Part shown: piece by piece, positions 16,796 through 26,103 of the stretch
Numbering within the stretch: position 1 is the first letter of the stretch
Layout of the letters: each line of letters starts with the position of its first letter
Assembly: GCF_019357415.1 (NCBI RefSeq)
Contig: NZ_CP048410.1
Location: 1,054,001 to 1,118,000, forward strand
Reading direction: 5' to 3'
DNA from: Gramella sp. MT6
GTDB taxonomy: Bacteria; Bacteroidota; Bacteroidia; Flavobacteriales; Flavobacteriaceae
DNA length: 64,000 nucleotides
Position numbers and translations under genes: made by a program
The notes under the pieces: generated by a model
The model's input: only the letters and a program-made list of their open reading frames with translations
What the model was told of the DNA's origin: nothing
Database searches by the model: none

Positions 16796-18685
16796 ATGAA
16801 TAAAATATTTTTCAGTTTATTATTAATTACCACCGGCCTTTTACAGGCTCAGAATAATACCTCTTACTGGCAGCAACATGTAGACTACACCATGGAAATA
16901 GACATGGATGTTGAGAATTTCCAATATTCAGGTACTCAGGAGCTGGTTTACACCAATAATTCACCAGATACTCTTAACAGGGTTTTCTATCACTTGTTCT
17001 TCAATGCATTCCAGCCAGATAGTGAAATGAATGCACGTCTGGAAAGTGTTCCAGATCCAGACAGTAGAATGACCATGAATAAGGGAACCGAAGAAAATCC
17101 TGAGATAGTAAGCAGGATTACCGGCCTTTCTGCTGAACAACAAGGATACCTAAAGGTGAATTCACTTACCCAGGATGGGAAAGAACTTCAGTATGAAGAA
17201 GTGGGAACCGTACTCGAGGTTGAGCTGGCCAAGCCTATTTTACCTGGAGAAAAGACCACTTTTAATATGAATTTTGAAGGCCAGGTGCCGGAACAGATCA
17301 GAAGATCTGGTAGAAATAGTTCTGAAGGTGTAGCTCTTTCAATGAGCCAGTGGTACCCTAAATTAGCTGAATATGATTTCCAGGGATGGCATGCAGATCC
17401 TTATATAGCCCGTGAATTTCATGGAGTTTGGGGAGATTTTGATGTAAAGATCACCATTGACGATGAATACACTATTGGTAGCACCGGGTATCTCCAGAAT
17501 CCACAGGAAATAGGTCATGGCTATGAAAAAGAGGGTACAAAAGTAAAATCGAAAGGAGATACACATACCTGGCATTTCGTAGCTCCTAAAGTGCATGATT
17601 TTACCTGGGCTGCAGATCCAGACTATATTCATGATAAGCTGGTAGCCGAAGACGGTACCGTACTTCATTTCCTTTACAAGGACAATGACGAGATCAAAGA
17701 AAACTGGAAAAATCTTCAGCCAAAAACTGCTGAATTACTTTATTTCTTTAACGAACATATAGGACCTTACCCATGGGATCAATATTCTGTGGTACAGGGT
17801 GGAGATGGTGGAATGGAGTATGCAATGTTAACTCTTATCACCGGGGAACGTTCTTTTGAAAGTCTTGTTGGAGTAACCGCTCATGAAATGGCTCACGCCT
17901 GGTTCCAGCATCTGCTTGCTACCAATGAAAGTAAGCATGAATGGATGGATGAAGGTTTCACTTCTTATATTTCCTCTGAAGCTGAAAATATAGTTCTTGA
18001 TAAAAATGCCGAAAATCCGCATACAGGATCATACAGAGGCTATGGATATCTTGCCAGTTCTGGGAAAGAGCAACCACAAACTACCCATGCAGACCGTTAT
18101 GCCATGAATGCACTTTATGGTGCTGCTGCTTACTCTAAAGGTGCTGTATTCCTTGCGCAGTTAGGCTACATTATTGGGGAAGAAAACCTGGCGAAAACCC
18201 TTAATCGATATTATGATGAATGGAAATTTAAACATCCAACTCCAAACGATTTTATAAGAATTGCCGAAAAAGTTTCAGGAGCTGAGTTAGACTGGTATTT
18301 AACTGACTGGACCCAAACTACGAATACTATAGATTATGCTATAAATTCTGTAGAAGGAGAAGGAGAAAACACCAACGTGGTGCTACAGAGAAAGGGGCTT
18401 ATGCCAATGCCTGTAGATGTTAATGTTACCTATACCGATGGTTCCAAAGAAACATTCTATATCCCGTTGCAAATGATGCGTTGGGAAAAACCTGCTGTAG
18501 AAGGTCAAAATAGAAATGTAGAAAAAGACTGGGCCTGGGCATTTCCTGGTTACCAATTAGAAATTCCTGTAGCTAAGGATAAAATCTCTGTAATCGAAAT
18601 TGATGAATCACAGATGATGGCAGATATAGATCGTTCTAACAATAAATGGAATGGATCTGAAAATTCTTCAGATTCCAGCAACTAA
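16796..18685 (+). CDS. Secreted M1-family zinc metallopeptidase (aminopeptidase N-like)
   Basis: This 629-residue protein has a signal peptide (ends near LLQAQ). The gluzincin motif HEMAH (residues 363-367) is followed 18 residues later by the third ligand Glu386 (WMDEGFTSY). The substrate-anchoring exopeptidase motif appears as GGMEY instead of the usual GAMEN. A beta-rich N-terminal domain precedes the catalytic domain, and TDWTQTTNTIDY marks the C-terminal part. M1 peptidases remove N-terminal residues from peptides. It starts 2 bases after the subtilase stop, and a strong hairpin terminator follows. Confidence 0.94.
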   Translation: MNKIFFSLLLITTGLLQAQNNTSYWQQHVDYTMEIDMDVENFQYSGTQELVYTNNSPDTLNRVFYHLFFNAFQPDSEMNARLESVPDPDSRMTMNKGTEENPEIVSRITGLSAEQQGYLKVNSLTQDGKELQYEEVGTVLEVELAKPILPGEKTTFNMNFEGQVPEQIRRSGRNSSEGVALSMSQWYPKLAEYDFQGWHADPYIAREFHGVWGDFDVKITIDDEYTIGSTGYLQNPQEIGHGYEKEGTKVKSKGDTHTWHFVAPKVHDFTWAADPDYIHDKLVAEDGTVLHFLYKDNDEIKENWKNLQPKTAELLYFFNEHIGPYPWDQYSVVQGGDGGMEYAMLTLITGERSFESLVGVTAHEMAHAWFQHLLATNESKHEWMDEGFTSYISSEAENIVLDKNAENPHTGSYRGYGYLASSGKEQPQTTHADRYAMNALYGAAAYSKGAVFLAQLGYIIGEENLAKTLNRYYDEWKFKHPTPNDFIRIAEKVSGAELDWYLTDWTQTTNTIDYAINSVEGEGENTNVVLQRKGLMPMPVDVNVTYTDGSKETFYIPLQMMRWEKPAVEGQNRNVEKDWAWAFPGYQLEIPVAKDKISVIEIDESQMMADIDRSNNKWNGSENSSDSSN

Positions 18686-18710
18686 TATCAATAAATATTT
18701 ATTGATTAAT

Positions 18711-18738
18711 AGCCCTTTCTTCGCGGAAAGGGCTTTTT
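18711..18738 (+). terminator. Intrinsic terminator after the M1 peptidase gene
   Basis: AGCCCTTTC (18711-18719) pairs with GAAAGGGCT (18726-18734) around the loop TTCGCG, followed by TTTTT. Confidence 0.9.
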
Positions 18739-18851
18739 AATTGCGGTAAGAGCAGATTATAATTATACTCTACTATCAACTGCTTAACAGCATAATTTCT
18801 ATTTATTTTATTTAATTGTGGAATTGCTACTTTTACCGCATATTCAGCAAG

Positions 18852-19217
18852 ATGGACCAACGATTTGGAAAGCAAGACCGTTTAAAGAGTAAAAAGCTTA
18901 TAGACAAGTTATTTGTAGAAGGAAAAAGTTTAAAATCCTATCCGCTAAAGCTTGTATATACCACTATAGAAGATTCAGATTCACCTGAACTTAAGACCGG
19001 AGTTTCTGTTCCGAAGAAACTGGTGAAGACCGCGGTAAAAAGAAATAGAATTAAAAGATTGATGAGGGAAGTTTTCAGAAAAAATAAGTATCTTGTTACG
19101 AGTGATTTATCTACTTCCCATGCCTTCATGTTCATTTATATTTCCAGAGATGAAATAACCTACGAGAAACTTGAAAAGAGCATGATAAATATTCTGAAGA
19201 AATTCAGTGATAATTGA
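18852..19217 (+). CDS. rnpA: Ribonuclease P protein component
   Basis: This 121-residue basic protein helps the RNase P RNA mature tRNA 5' ends. RFGKQDRLKSKKLIDKLF at the start, GVSVPKKLVKTAVKRNRIKRL (the RNR signature RNRIKR near residue 65) and the FIYISRDE strand identify it. I start it at ATG 18852 because the family begins M-x-x-RFxKxxRL; a longer frame from 18816 adds 12 non-conserved residues overlapping a promoter-like TACTTTTA (18828-18835). rpmH, the usual partner, is not adjacent here. It precedes the ctp protease gene by 86 bases. Confidence 0.93.
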   Translation: MDQRFGKQDRLKSKKLIDKLFVEGKSLKSYPLKLVYTTIEDSDSPELKTGVSVPKKLVKTAVKRNRIKRLMREVFRKNKYLVTSDLSTSHAFMFIYISRDEITYEKLEKSMINILKKFSDN

Positions 19218-19303
19218 ATATTGTAATGAGCTATCATTCGATTTCTATAGCAGAGATTATTAGCGCATTGCATCTGACAGATTGATAATAAAAATTTTTA
19301 CAG

Positions 19304-20938
19304 ATGAAAAAACGCATCATCAAAATCATCATCTTTCCGGTAGTTTTGATCGGAATTTTCATAGGAACCGTAAGTTTTAAATCAGACTTTTTTGAGATCG
19401 CCAAGCAGATAGAGATCTTCACTACGCTTTTCAAAGAGATCAATATGAACTACGTAGATGAAACCAATCCGGCAGCATTGATGGATACTGCTATAAAATC
19501 CATGCTAACAGATCTTGATCCCTATACCAATTACTGGAACGAACAGGATGTGGAAGCAGCCAGGATCAATAGCGCCGGGGAATATACCGGTATTGGAGCA
19601 TTGGTGAAAACTGGGCCCGAAGCGATAACCGTAGTAGAAGCTTACAAGGATTATCCTGCCGATAAAGCCGGATTAAAAGCCGGAGATGAGATAATTAAGA
19701 TCGGGAATATCAATGTAGTAGATTTCAAAGAAGATGCGGGAGAACTGCTTAATGGAGCTCCAGATAGTAATATTGAAATAACTTATCGCCGCCAGGGAGA
19801 GATCAAAACAACCTCGCTTAAAAGAAGTTCTGTAGAGATGAATGCTGTGCCGTTCTATAAATTGCTGCAAGACAAATCGGGATATATTGTTCTATCCAGA
19901 TTCAATGCAAAAGCATCTACCGAAGTTGGTCGTGCTTTGAAAGATTTAAAAAATCAAGGTGCAGATAAGATCATTTTAGACCTAAGAGGGAATCCAGGTG
20001 GTTTATTGAACGAAGCTATAAATGTGAGCAATATTTTTATTCCGGAAGGCGAACTTATTGTTACAACAAAATCTGTAATAGAAAAATATAACCGGGAATA
20101 CTTCACCAAAAAAGAGCCTATAGATACTAAAATTCCTCTAGTGGTACTCGTAGACGGTAGAAGTGCATCTGCCAGTGAGATCGTTGCCGGGGCCATGCAG
20201 GATCTGGACAGGGGAGTGATCGTAGGAGCCAGAAGTTTTGGAAAAGGACTGGTGCAAAGACCTCGGGAACTTGCTTATGGCACACAGTTAAAAATTACCA
20301 TTTCCAGGTATTACACACCAAGCGGCAGGTGTATACAGGCACTGGATTACCGAAGAAGGACTGATGATGGTAAAGCGATAAGAACAAAAGTTGAAGATTA
20401 TAATGAGTTCAAAACCAAAAATGGCCGGAAGGTTTATGATGGTGGAGGCATACTTCCTGATATAAAAATGGAATCCTCACAATTTAGTGATATCACCCAG
20501 TCATTATTATTCCAGGATGCCATCTTTAATTATGCGACAGATTATTACTATTCTCATGACCTCAAAAAACCTGATAATTTCAGTTTTACCGACGAAGATT
20601 TTAAGGATTTCAAAGACTTTCTGAAATCTTCTAATTTTGAATATCAAACTGCTACAGAAAGAGAACTGATCGAAATGATGGATAAGGCTGAAGATGAAGA
20701 ATTAAAATCTAAGATCGCTCCTGAAGTAGAAAAGATTCGATCCCAGATCAGTTCTTTTAAACAGCAGGAATTGGATGATAAAAAGCCTGAGATCGTTAGT
20801 CTGTTGACAGATGAGATCATAAAAAGATATTTCTACAAAGAAGGTCTTTATGAATATTACACAGAAAATAATCCTGAAATTGCCAAAGCGCAATTCATTT
20901 TAAAAAGCCCTGAAGAATATTCTAAGATCCTGAAGTAA
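19304..20938 (+). CDS. C-terminal processing peptidase, S41 family (CtpA-like)
   Basis: This 544-residue protein has an N-terminal membrane anchor or signal (residues 7-24). A PDZ domain at about 90-170 (YTGIGALV, DYPADKAGLKAGDEI) precedes the S41 domain: LDLRGNPGGLL at 226-235, catalytic Ser289 in GRSASASEIVAGAMQD and Lys314 in ARSFGKGLVQ. A C-terminal region of about 170 residues is specific to Bacteroidota members. Such proteases trim C-termini of periplasmic proteins. It lies downstream of rnpA and 10 bases before the fatty-acid hydroxylase frame, with which it is probably co-transcribed. Confidence 0.93.
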   Translation: MKKRIIKIIIFPVVLIGIFIGTVSFKSDFFEIAKQIEIFTTLFKEINMNYVDETNPAALMDTAIKSMLTDLDPYTNYWNEQDVEAARINSAGEYTGIGALVKTGPEAITVVEAYKDYPADKAGLKAGDEIIKIGNINVVDFKEDAGELLNGAPDSNIEITYRRQGEIKTTSLKRSSVEMNAVPFYKLLQDKSGYIVLSRFNAKASTEVGRALKDLKNQGADKIILDLRGNPGGLLNEAINVSNIFIPEGELIVTTKSVIEKYNREYFTKKEPIDTKIPLVVLVDGRSASASEIVAGAMQDLDRGVIVGARSFGKGLVQRPRELAYGTQLKITISRYYTPSGRCIQALDYRRRTDDGKAIRTKVEDYNEFKTKNGRKVYDGGGILPDIKMESSQFSDITQSLLFQDAIFNYATDYYYSHDLKKPDNFSFTDEDFKDFKDFLKSSNFEYQTATERELIEMMDKAEDEELKSKIAPEVEKIRSQISSFKQQELDDKKPEIVSLLTDEIIKRYFYKEGLYEYYTENNPEIAKAQFILKSPEEYSKILK

Positions 20939-20948
20939 TACCTGAGAA

Positions 20949-21767
20949 TTGGAAAATTTTCTGTTATTTTTTGAAAATATGCCTACCTGGCAAAAGTTGC
21001 TTTGGGTCGCGTTGGTTCTTGGAATTTTCTGGTTGCTGGAAGGCTATTACGCCCTGGTAAAATTCAGATATAATAAATGGAAACATGCCAGGACAAATTT
21101 CATTCTGTTGGGATTTGTAATGCTGATCAATCTTATTTTTGGAATTATAACCGGTGGCATCTTCCTTTGGTTGAATAATTCACAATTTGGATTATTACAG
21201 TTATTTAATCTTCCAGTTTGGGCAGAACTCATCCTGGCAATTATGGTGCTGGATCTAATAGCACAATATTTTGTGCATTATTTGCTACATAAAGTAAGAT
21301 GGATGTGGAGACTTCACTTGATTCACCACACAGATACCCACGTAGATGCTACTACCGGTACCAGGCATCATCCTTTTGATTTTATCATCAGGGAGTCTTT
21401 TGCCTTAATAGCGGTGGTTATCATGGGTATGCCAGTGGCTTATTATCTGTTTTATCGCATTTTAAGTATTTTCTTCACCTATTTTACCCATGCTAACATT
21501 AGCTTACCAAAAGGAATTGATCAGGTTTTAAGCTATATAATAGTAACGCCTAATATGCATAAATTCCATCACCATTTTCAATTGCCCTGGACCGATAGTA
21601 ATTATGGGAATATGCTAAGTATCTGGGATAGGATCTTCGGTACTTTTATCTATGATGATACCTCAAGGATCAGGTATGGGATCGATATCGTAGAAGATAA
21701 TACTTCAGATAAAATTGGTTATCAGCTAGGGATCCCTTTCAATAAATCTATTAAGACAAAGAATTAA
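20949..21767 (+). CDS. Sterol desaturase/fatty-acid hydroxylase family membrane protein
   Basis: This 272-residue integral membrane protein has about four helices and the di-iron histidine clusters of the family: HYLLHK near residue 111, HLIHHTDTHVD near 122-132, RHHPFD and later HKFHHHFQLP. Members hydroxylate or desaturate lipids such as fatty acids, sterols or carotenoids; the substrate here is unknown. The start shown is TTG at 20949, since I recall the ENF/MPTW region being conserved in relatives; the first ATG is at 20979. It ends in a 4-base overlap with the convergent GNAT gene. Confidence 0.88.
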   Translation: MENFLLFFENMPTWQKLLWVALVLGIFWLLEGYYALVKFRYNKWKHARTNFILLGFVMLINLIFGIITGGIFLWLNNSQFGLLQLFNLPVWAELILAIMVLDLIAQYFVHYLLHKVRWMWRLHLIHHTDTHVDATTGTRHHPFDFIIRESFALIAVVIMGMPVAYYLFYRILSIFFTYFTHANISLPKGIDQVLSYIIVTPNMHKFHHHFQLPWTDSNYGNMLSIWDRIFGTFIYDDTSRIRYGIDIVEDNTSDKIGYQLGIPFNKSIKTKN

Positions 21768-22210
21768 TTTTTAACCATGGCAATATGAGGAATCCCATCT
21801 TCCAGGTATCCATCCCCGGTTGTTTGATAACCATGAGATTCATAAAATTTGATAAGGTATTGCTGTGCAGAAAGTTTTATCATAGAAGTATTGTAATGCT
21901 CTTTGATGGCTTTATCTGAAGCTTTCATGATCTCATGACCATAACCATATTTTCTTTCTGAATCTTTGACCACCACCCGGCCAATAGCTGCTTCTTCAAA
22001 ATAATATCCAGGTTTAAAACAACGGGTATAGGCCACAATTTTACCTTTTTTGAAACCAATGATATGTAGCGCTTCAGAATCCTTTCCATCGATATCCTGG
22101 TAAACACAATCCTGTTCAACTACAAAAACCTCAGATCTTAATTGTAAAATATCATAAAGTTCAGTGAGCTTTAACTCACTGAACTTTTTTACTTCTATGT
22201 TCAAAGCCAT
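21764..22210 (-). CDS. GNAT-family N-acetyltransferase, ElaA-like
   Basis: This 148-residue protein has the GNAT core. LRSEVFVVEQDCVYQDIDGKD near the N-terminus is typical of ElaA proteins. The acetyl-CoA loop region reads IGRVVVKDSERKYGYGHEIM (about 90-109), followed by KLSAQQYLIKFYESHGY. The substrate is unknown. Its stop overlaps that of the fatty-acid hydroxylase gene on the other strand, and it starts 3 bases downstream of rpiB, so it is the second gene of an rpiB operon. Confidence 0.9.
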   Translation of the reverse strand: MALNIEVKKFSELKLTELYDILQLRSEVFVVEQDCVYQDIDGKDSEALHIIGFKKGKIVAYTRCFKPGYYFEEAAIGRVVVKDSERKYGYGHEIMKASDKAIKEHYNTSMIKLSAQQYLIKFYESHGYQTTGDGYLEDGIPHIAMVKN

Positions 22211-22213
22211 AAA

Positions 22214-22657
22214 TTATGAGCAGTATTTTTTTGCAGGGATCTTATCAACCCTTCTTTGATGGCGACCTCCTTCAAATTCAGTATTTACAAAAGTTTCCGT
22301 GATCTTTGTCGCTAGTTCTTCAGAAACAAATCTTGCTGGTATACTTAATACATTGGCATCATTATGCTCTCTGGCAAGCTTAGCTATCTCATCATTCCAG
22401 CAAAGAGCAGATCGCACTCCCTGATGTTTATTAGCAGTCATGTTTGCACCGTTACCACTACCACATATAATGATACCAAGATCGGCCTTTTTATTTTCTA
22501 CATCTTCTGCCACCGGATGAACAAAATCTGGGTAATCTACACTCTCCTCAGAGTTTGTTCCATAATTAGTTACTGTATGACCCATGGATTCAAGTTTTTC
22601 CTTGATCATTTCTTTATAACCGGTACCGGCGTGGTCGTTTCCAATAGATATTTTCAT
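22214..22657 (-). CDS. rpiB: Ribose-5-phosphate isomerase B
   Basis: This 147-residue RpiB/LacAB-type isomerase interconverts ribose 5-phosphate and ribulose 5-phosphate in the pentose phosphate pathway. Family motifs are GNDHAGTGYKEMI at residues 5-17, DYPDF, IICGSGNGANMTANKHQGVRSALC around 68-91 with the catalytic Cys, and HNDANVLSIPARF. The length is normal. A -7 box lies 17 bases upstream, and the GNAT gene follows immediately. Confidence 0.95.
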   Translation of the reverse strand: MKISIGNDHAGTGYKEMIKEKLESMGHTVTNYGTNSEESVDYPDFVHPVAEDVENKKADLGIIICGSGNGANMTANKHQGVRSALCWNDEIAKLAREHNDANVLSIPARFVSEELATKITETFVNTEFEGGRHQRRVDKIPAKKYCS

Positions 22658-22674
22658 AGTTGTATTGTTTGCGG

Positions 22675-22682
22675 CAAAGTTA
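22675..22682 (-). promoter_or_regulatory. -7 box of rpiB promoter
   Basis: Read on the minus strand the sequence is TAACTTTG, fitting TAnnTTTG, 17 bases before the rpiB ATG. Confidence 0.55.
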
Positions 22683-22706
22683 AAAAAAGAGGCTGTTAAC
22701 TAGCCT
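22683..22706 (-). terminator. Possible weak terminator upstream of rpiB
   Basis: On the minus strand AGGCT, a 7-base loop and AGCCT are followed by CTTTTTTTA. The stem is only 5 bases. It would stop minus-strand transcription arriving from the DUF2007-like gene just before the rpiB promoter. Confidence 0.35.
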
Positions 22707-23171
22707 ATTTTTGATTGTTAATTACTTTATCGAATAGCTTAGATTTCAAGGCTTTAATATTGACACATAATTGTTCAAAACATATGATGATTTAGTGAAA
22801 AAGAAATTTGTTTTATAAGATAATTTTAACAATAGCAACTTTAAACTGGATAAATCAAATTATAACTCTGGAATTTTTTAGATACTTATGAGCACTTAAA
22901 AACACGTTATTCACAATTGTTAACTTCTAACTTTTCAAGAAATAATATTAAATCAATTTTATGAACTTTTGTTAAGTAAATCTTAAAACACTAAGAATAT
23001 CAATCACTTAAGAATTAACAGCTATGTTGATAAACTGTTAGCTAATGCTTACAAGTGAAATACCAAACAAACTTCATTTTAATTGTTCTACAAATTAACA
23101 CGCCATCATATAACATCATTTTAATTTTTTAAAAAAGAAGAAAAGATAAATATGATATATAATGTTTATAA

Positions 23172-23414
23172 CTAAACGATCCTTAGATGGGAAGATTTGT
23201 CATTTAAAGAATCTATTATTTGTTTTGCTTTAGAACTATCTGCCGGGTGGACCATAAGTCTTATTCCGCCGAAAGCGACAGAGGATAGAGGTAAAAGACC
23301 AATTAAGGTTTCATTCTGGAAATAATAACGCAGGCCGGCATCTTCGAATTTAAGTTTAAGAACAAAATATTCGTATGGATAGGTAAAAGTAGCCAGGCAT
23401 ATATAATCTTTCAT
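23172..23414 (-). CDS. DUF2007-like small protein
   Basis: This 80-residue soluble protein resembles DUF2007 (putative signal-transducing proteins): an initial strand (YICLATFTYPYEYFVLK), LKFEDAGLRYYFQNE, a central hydrophobic PLSSVAFGGIRLMVHPAD with the family GGI-x-V pattern, then a helix (SKAKQIIDSL). The family consists of small, dimeric beta-alpha proteins of unknown function often encoded near membrane proteins. The gene starts 32 bases after the stop of a 55-residue membrane-protein gene on the same strand, so they may be one transcript. Confidence 0.75.
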   Translation of the reverse strand: MKDYICLATFTYPYEYFVLKLKFEDAGLRYYFQNETLIGLLPLSSVAFGGIRLMVHPADSSKAKQIIDSLNDKSSHLRIV

Positions 23415-23446
23415 ATGTAAAGGATTAACCTAACTAAAGATAGGTT

Positions 23447-23614
23447 TTATTCCTGATAAGTAGATGCAATGGGAGAGGTAGCCGGCTTATCATCCTGGAA
23501 GAATTCAGTTTTCTTGTCTAATGATCTGTTGATGGAAGTCACAACGAAGATTATTCCGAAAATAAATATCAGAAAAAATAAAACTGAGAATTTGGCTGAC
23601 TTGCTGACTTTCAT
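23447..23614 (-). CDS. Small single-pass membrane protein, 55 residues
   Basis: An ATG at 23614 on the minus strand opens a 55-codon frame ending in TAA at 23447. The protein starts with a basic segment (MKVSKSAKFS), then one strong hydrophobic helix (VLFFLIFIFGIIFVVTSI), then a polar acidic tail ending in STYQE. A good -7 box (TATATTTG, 23632..23625) lies 10 bases before the start codon. I do not recognise the family. The next gene downstream encodes the DUF2007-like protein. That it is a real gene is inferred from the promoter, the coherent topology and the spacing. Confidence 0.6.
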   Translation of the reverse strand: MKVSKSAKFSVLFFLIFIFGIIFVVTSINRSLDKKTEFFQDDKPATSPIASTYQE

Positions 23615-23624
23615 AATATTAAAA

Positions 23625-23632
23625 CAAATATA
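23625..23632 (-). promoter_or_regulatory. -7 box upstream of the 55-residue membrane protein
   Basis: Read on the minus strand the sequence is TATATTTG, an exact TAnnTTTG match with a short leader to the ATG at 23614. Confidence 0.5.
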
Positions 23633-23832
23633 GGGTCAAGTAGTCGGGGGGAATGTTAAAGTAAAATTAAGAAAAAATTAAGAATGATTACAAAATTATT
23701 CTAAAAAAAATCTAAAAATTGATCTTAGCCCTAATAACTATCATCTTAGAGCCTAGTGAGTTAACAAAACTTTAAACTGAAATCCTGTGTGAGTGATTAT
23801 AATGGCGTAATTTTATCGTATACTAGTTGATA

Positions 23833-26031
23833 ATGAAGAAACAGAAAAAGAATAAACCAAAAATACAGGGCAATCTTTCCAGAAGTATCATCGATATACT
23901 TCGAAACAATTCCGGAAAAACATATAACTACAAACAAATTGCTTCCATTCTGGGAGTAAATGATGCCAGTAGCAGAAATCAAATAATTAAAAAACTGGCA
24001 CAATTGGCAGCAAAAAAGGAAATTCAGGAAGTAGATCGTGGAAAATTCATGATCGAAGGAAATAAGAATTATTACACAGGCGTACTTGATCTTACAACCA
24101 AAGGATATGGTTATGTAATGGTGGAGGAGTTTGCCGATGATATTTTTATTGCGCAAAAGGACCTTAATGCAGCTTTTGATGGTGATACCGTAGAGATCTA
24201 TGTTTATAACCGCAGGAGAAGAAAAAGGTCTGAAGGAGAAATTACCAAGATTTTAAAAAGAAAAAGAACTGAATTTGTTGGCACTCTTCAACAGAAAAAA
24301 GATTTCGGTTTTGTAGTGATTGATGACAAATCCATGTATACCGATTTCTTTGTATCTGGAAATAAACTGAATGGTGCTCAAAATGGAGACAAAGTGGTAG
24401 TGGAATTTGAAGAATGGCCAGATAAGGCCGATTCTCCATTCGGAAAGATCACCAGGGTTCTTGGAACTCCTGGAGAACATCATACCGAAATTCACTCAAT
24501 TCTTGCCCAATATGGTTTGCCACATGATTTTCCTGAAGAAGTTGAAGAATTTGCCAATCAGATAGATACTTCGATAAACGAGGAAGAGATCAATAAACGA
24601 AGGGACATGCGTGACGTATTGACCTTTACCATAGATCCAAAAGATGCAAAAGATTTTGATGATGCCTTAAGTTTTCAGAGACTTGAAAATGGGAATTACG
24701 AGATAGGAATCCACATAGCAGATGTTTCACATTACCTTCAACCGGGTACAATCCTGGATGAAGAAGCTTATGAACGTGCAACTTCTGTATACCTGGTAGA
24801 TAGGGTTGTACCTATGTTGCCTGAAATATTATCGAATAACGCCTGTTCATTAAGGCCAAAAGAAGAAAAATTTACATTTTCTGCAATTTTCGAAATTGAT
24901 GATAACGCTCAGGTGAAGAACCAGTGGTTTGGAAGGACAGTGACATATTCTGATGAGCGTTTTGCTTATGAGGAAGCTCAGCATATTATCGAAACCGGAA
25001 CTGGAACAATTCCAGACGATGTTTCTATTAGAAAACATGCCTACAGTGTTCGTGGCGCCCTGGTAGAGGCCGTAGTAACTCTAAACAGGCTGGCCAAAAA
25101 AATGCGATCAAGAAGAATGCGCGATGGTGCAATTTCTTTTGATAAAGTGGAGGTCAAGTTCAATTTGAATGAAGAAAATGAACCTGTTGGAGTTTTCTTT
25201 AAAACCGCCAAAGATGCCAACAAACTTATTGAAGAATTCATGTTATTGGCCAATAGGAGAGTTGCTGAATTCATCGGGAAACAAAGCCCAAAAAAGACTT
25301 TTGTTTACAGATGTCATGATGAACCTGATGATCAAAAATTAGCTGCTTTACAAACTATCGTAGGCAGGTTTGGACATAAACTGAACCTTAAAGATCGTAG
25401 TACTACCACTTCTTCTTTAAATAAATTATTGGAGGATGTTCAAGGCAGGAAAGAGCAGAACATGGTGGATACTTTAGCTATTAGAACCATGAGTAAGGCC
25501 TATTACGGGACTGAAAATATTGGGCATTATGGTCTAGCCTTCGATTATTACACACATTTTACCTCACCAATTCGTAGATATCCCGATGTAATGGTTCACA
25601 GGTTGCTTCAGCATTATCTTGACGGAGCAAAATCTGCCAGCGAGGAAGAATATGAATCTAAATGTCACCATAGTAGTGAAATGGAAAACCTGGCTACCAA
25701 TGCCGAAAGGGATTCTATCAAATACATGCAGGTGAAATTTATGCAGGATCATGAAAATGAGGAATTCCTTGGAGTAATTTCTGGTGTAACCGAATGGGGA
25801 ATCTTTGTAGAGATCGTTGAGAACAAATGTGAAGGGATGATCCGTTTAAGAGATATGAACGATGATCATTATGAATATAATCCTGATGAATTTGCGGTAA
25901 CAGGCAAAAGAACTGGACAAACCTACACCTTAGGGGACGAAGTATATGTAAAGGTTAAAAATGCTGATCTAGTTAGACGACATCTTGATTTCACCCTTTT
26001 GGGCAACCGACAGGAAGTAGAAGCTAATTGA
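23833..26031 (+). CDS. rnr: Ribonuclease R (RNB-family 3'-5' exoribonuclease)
   Basis: This 732-residue protein degrades structured RNA in the 3' to 5' direction. Its layout is typical: a winged-helix N-terminus (SIIDILRNNSGKTYNYKQIA), cold-shock domains (GYGYVMVEEFADDIFI, then FGFVVIDDKSMYTDFFV), the RNB catalytic domain with DPKDAKDFDDAL near residue 275, GLAFDYYTHFTSPIRRYPD near 570, and a C-terminal S1 domain (GVISGVTEWGIFVEI). I use ATG 23833; an in-frame TTG at 23827 adds two residues. It is preceded by a 218-base gap with no other gene. Confidence 0.96.
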   Translation: MKKQKKNKPKIQGNLSRSIIDILRNNSGKTYNYKQIASILGVNDASSRNQIIKKLAQLAAKKEIQEVDRGKFMIEGNKNYYTGVLDLTTKGYGYVMVEEFADDIFIAQKDLNAAFDGDTVEIYVYNRRRRKRSEGEITKILKRKRTEFVGTLQQKKDFGFVVIDDKSMYTDFFVSGNKLNGAQNGDKVVVEFEEWPDKADSPFGKITRVLGTPGEHHTEIHSILAQYGLPHDFPEEVEEFANQIDTSINEEEINKRRDMRDVLTFTIDPKDAKDFDDALSFQRLENGNYEIGIHIADVSHYLQPGTILDEEAYERATSVYLVDRVVPMLPEILSNNACSLRPKEEKFTFSAIFEIDDNAQVKNQWFGRTVTYSDERFAYEEAQHIIETGTGTIPDDVSIRKHAYSVRGALVEAVVTLNRLAKKMRSRRMRDGAISFDKVEVKFNLNEENEPVGVFFKTAKDANKLIEEFMLLANRRVAEFIGKQSPKKTFVYRCHDEPDDQKLAALQTIVGRFGHKLNLKDRSTTTSSLNKLLEDVQGRKEQNMVDTLAIRTMSKAYYGTENIGHYGLAFDYYTHFTSPIRRYPDVMVHRLLQHYLDGAKSASEEEYESKCHHSSEMENLATNAERDSIKYMQVKFMQDHENEEFLGVISGVTEWGIFVEIVENKCEGMIRLRDMNDDHYEYNPDEFAVTGKRTGQTYTLGDEVYVKVKNADLVRRHLDFTLLGNRQEVEAN

Positions 26032-26103
26032 TATCAAACCGAGGGTAAACTACTTTAAATTAGGCTTTAACAGGTCTCGGTTCTTCTAAAAGAACAAAAA
26101 GTT

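Larger units (their letters stand above)
22658..23171. other. Long AT-rich non-coding region
   Basis: These 514 bases show no coding frame on either strand and no recognisable RNA gene. The left end contains the rpiB promoter and a small hairpin. The rest is low-complexity AT-rich sequence with scattered TTAAC/GTTAA motifs. An undetected small RNA is possible, but I see no strong stem ending in a T-run inside it. Confidence 0.5.
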
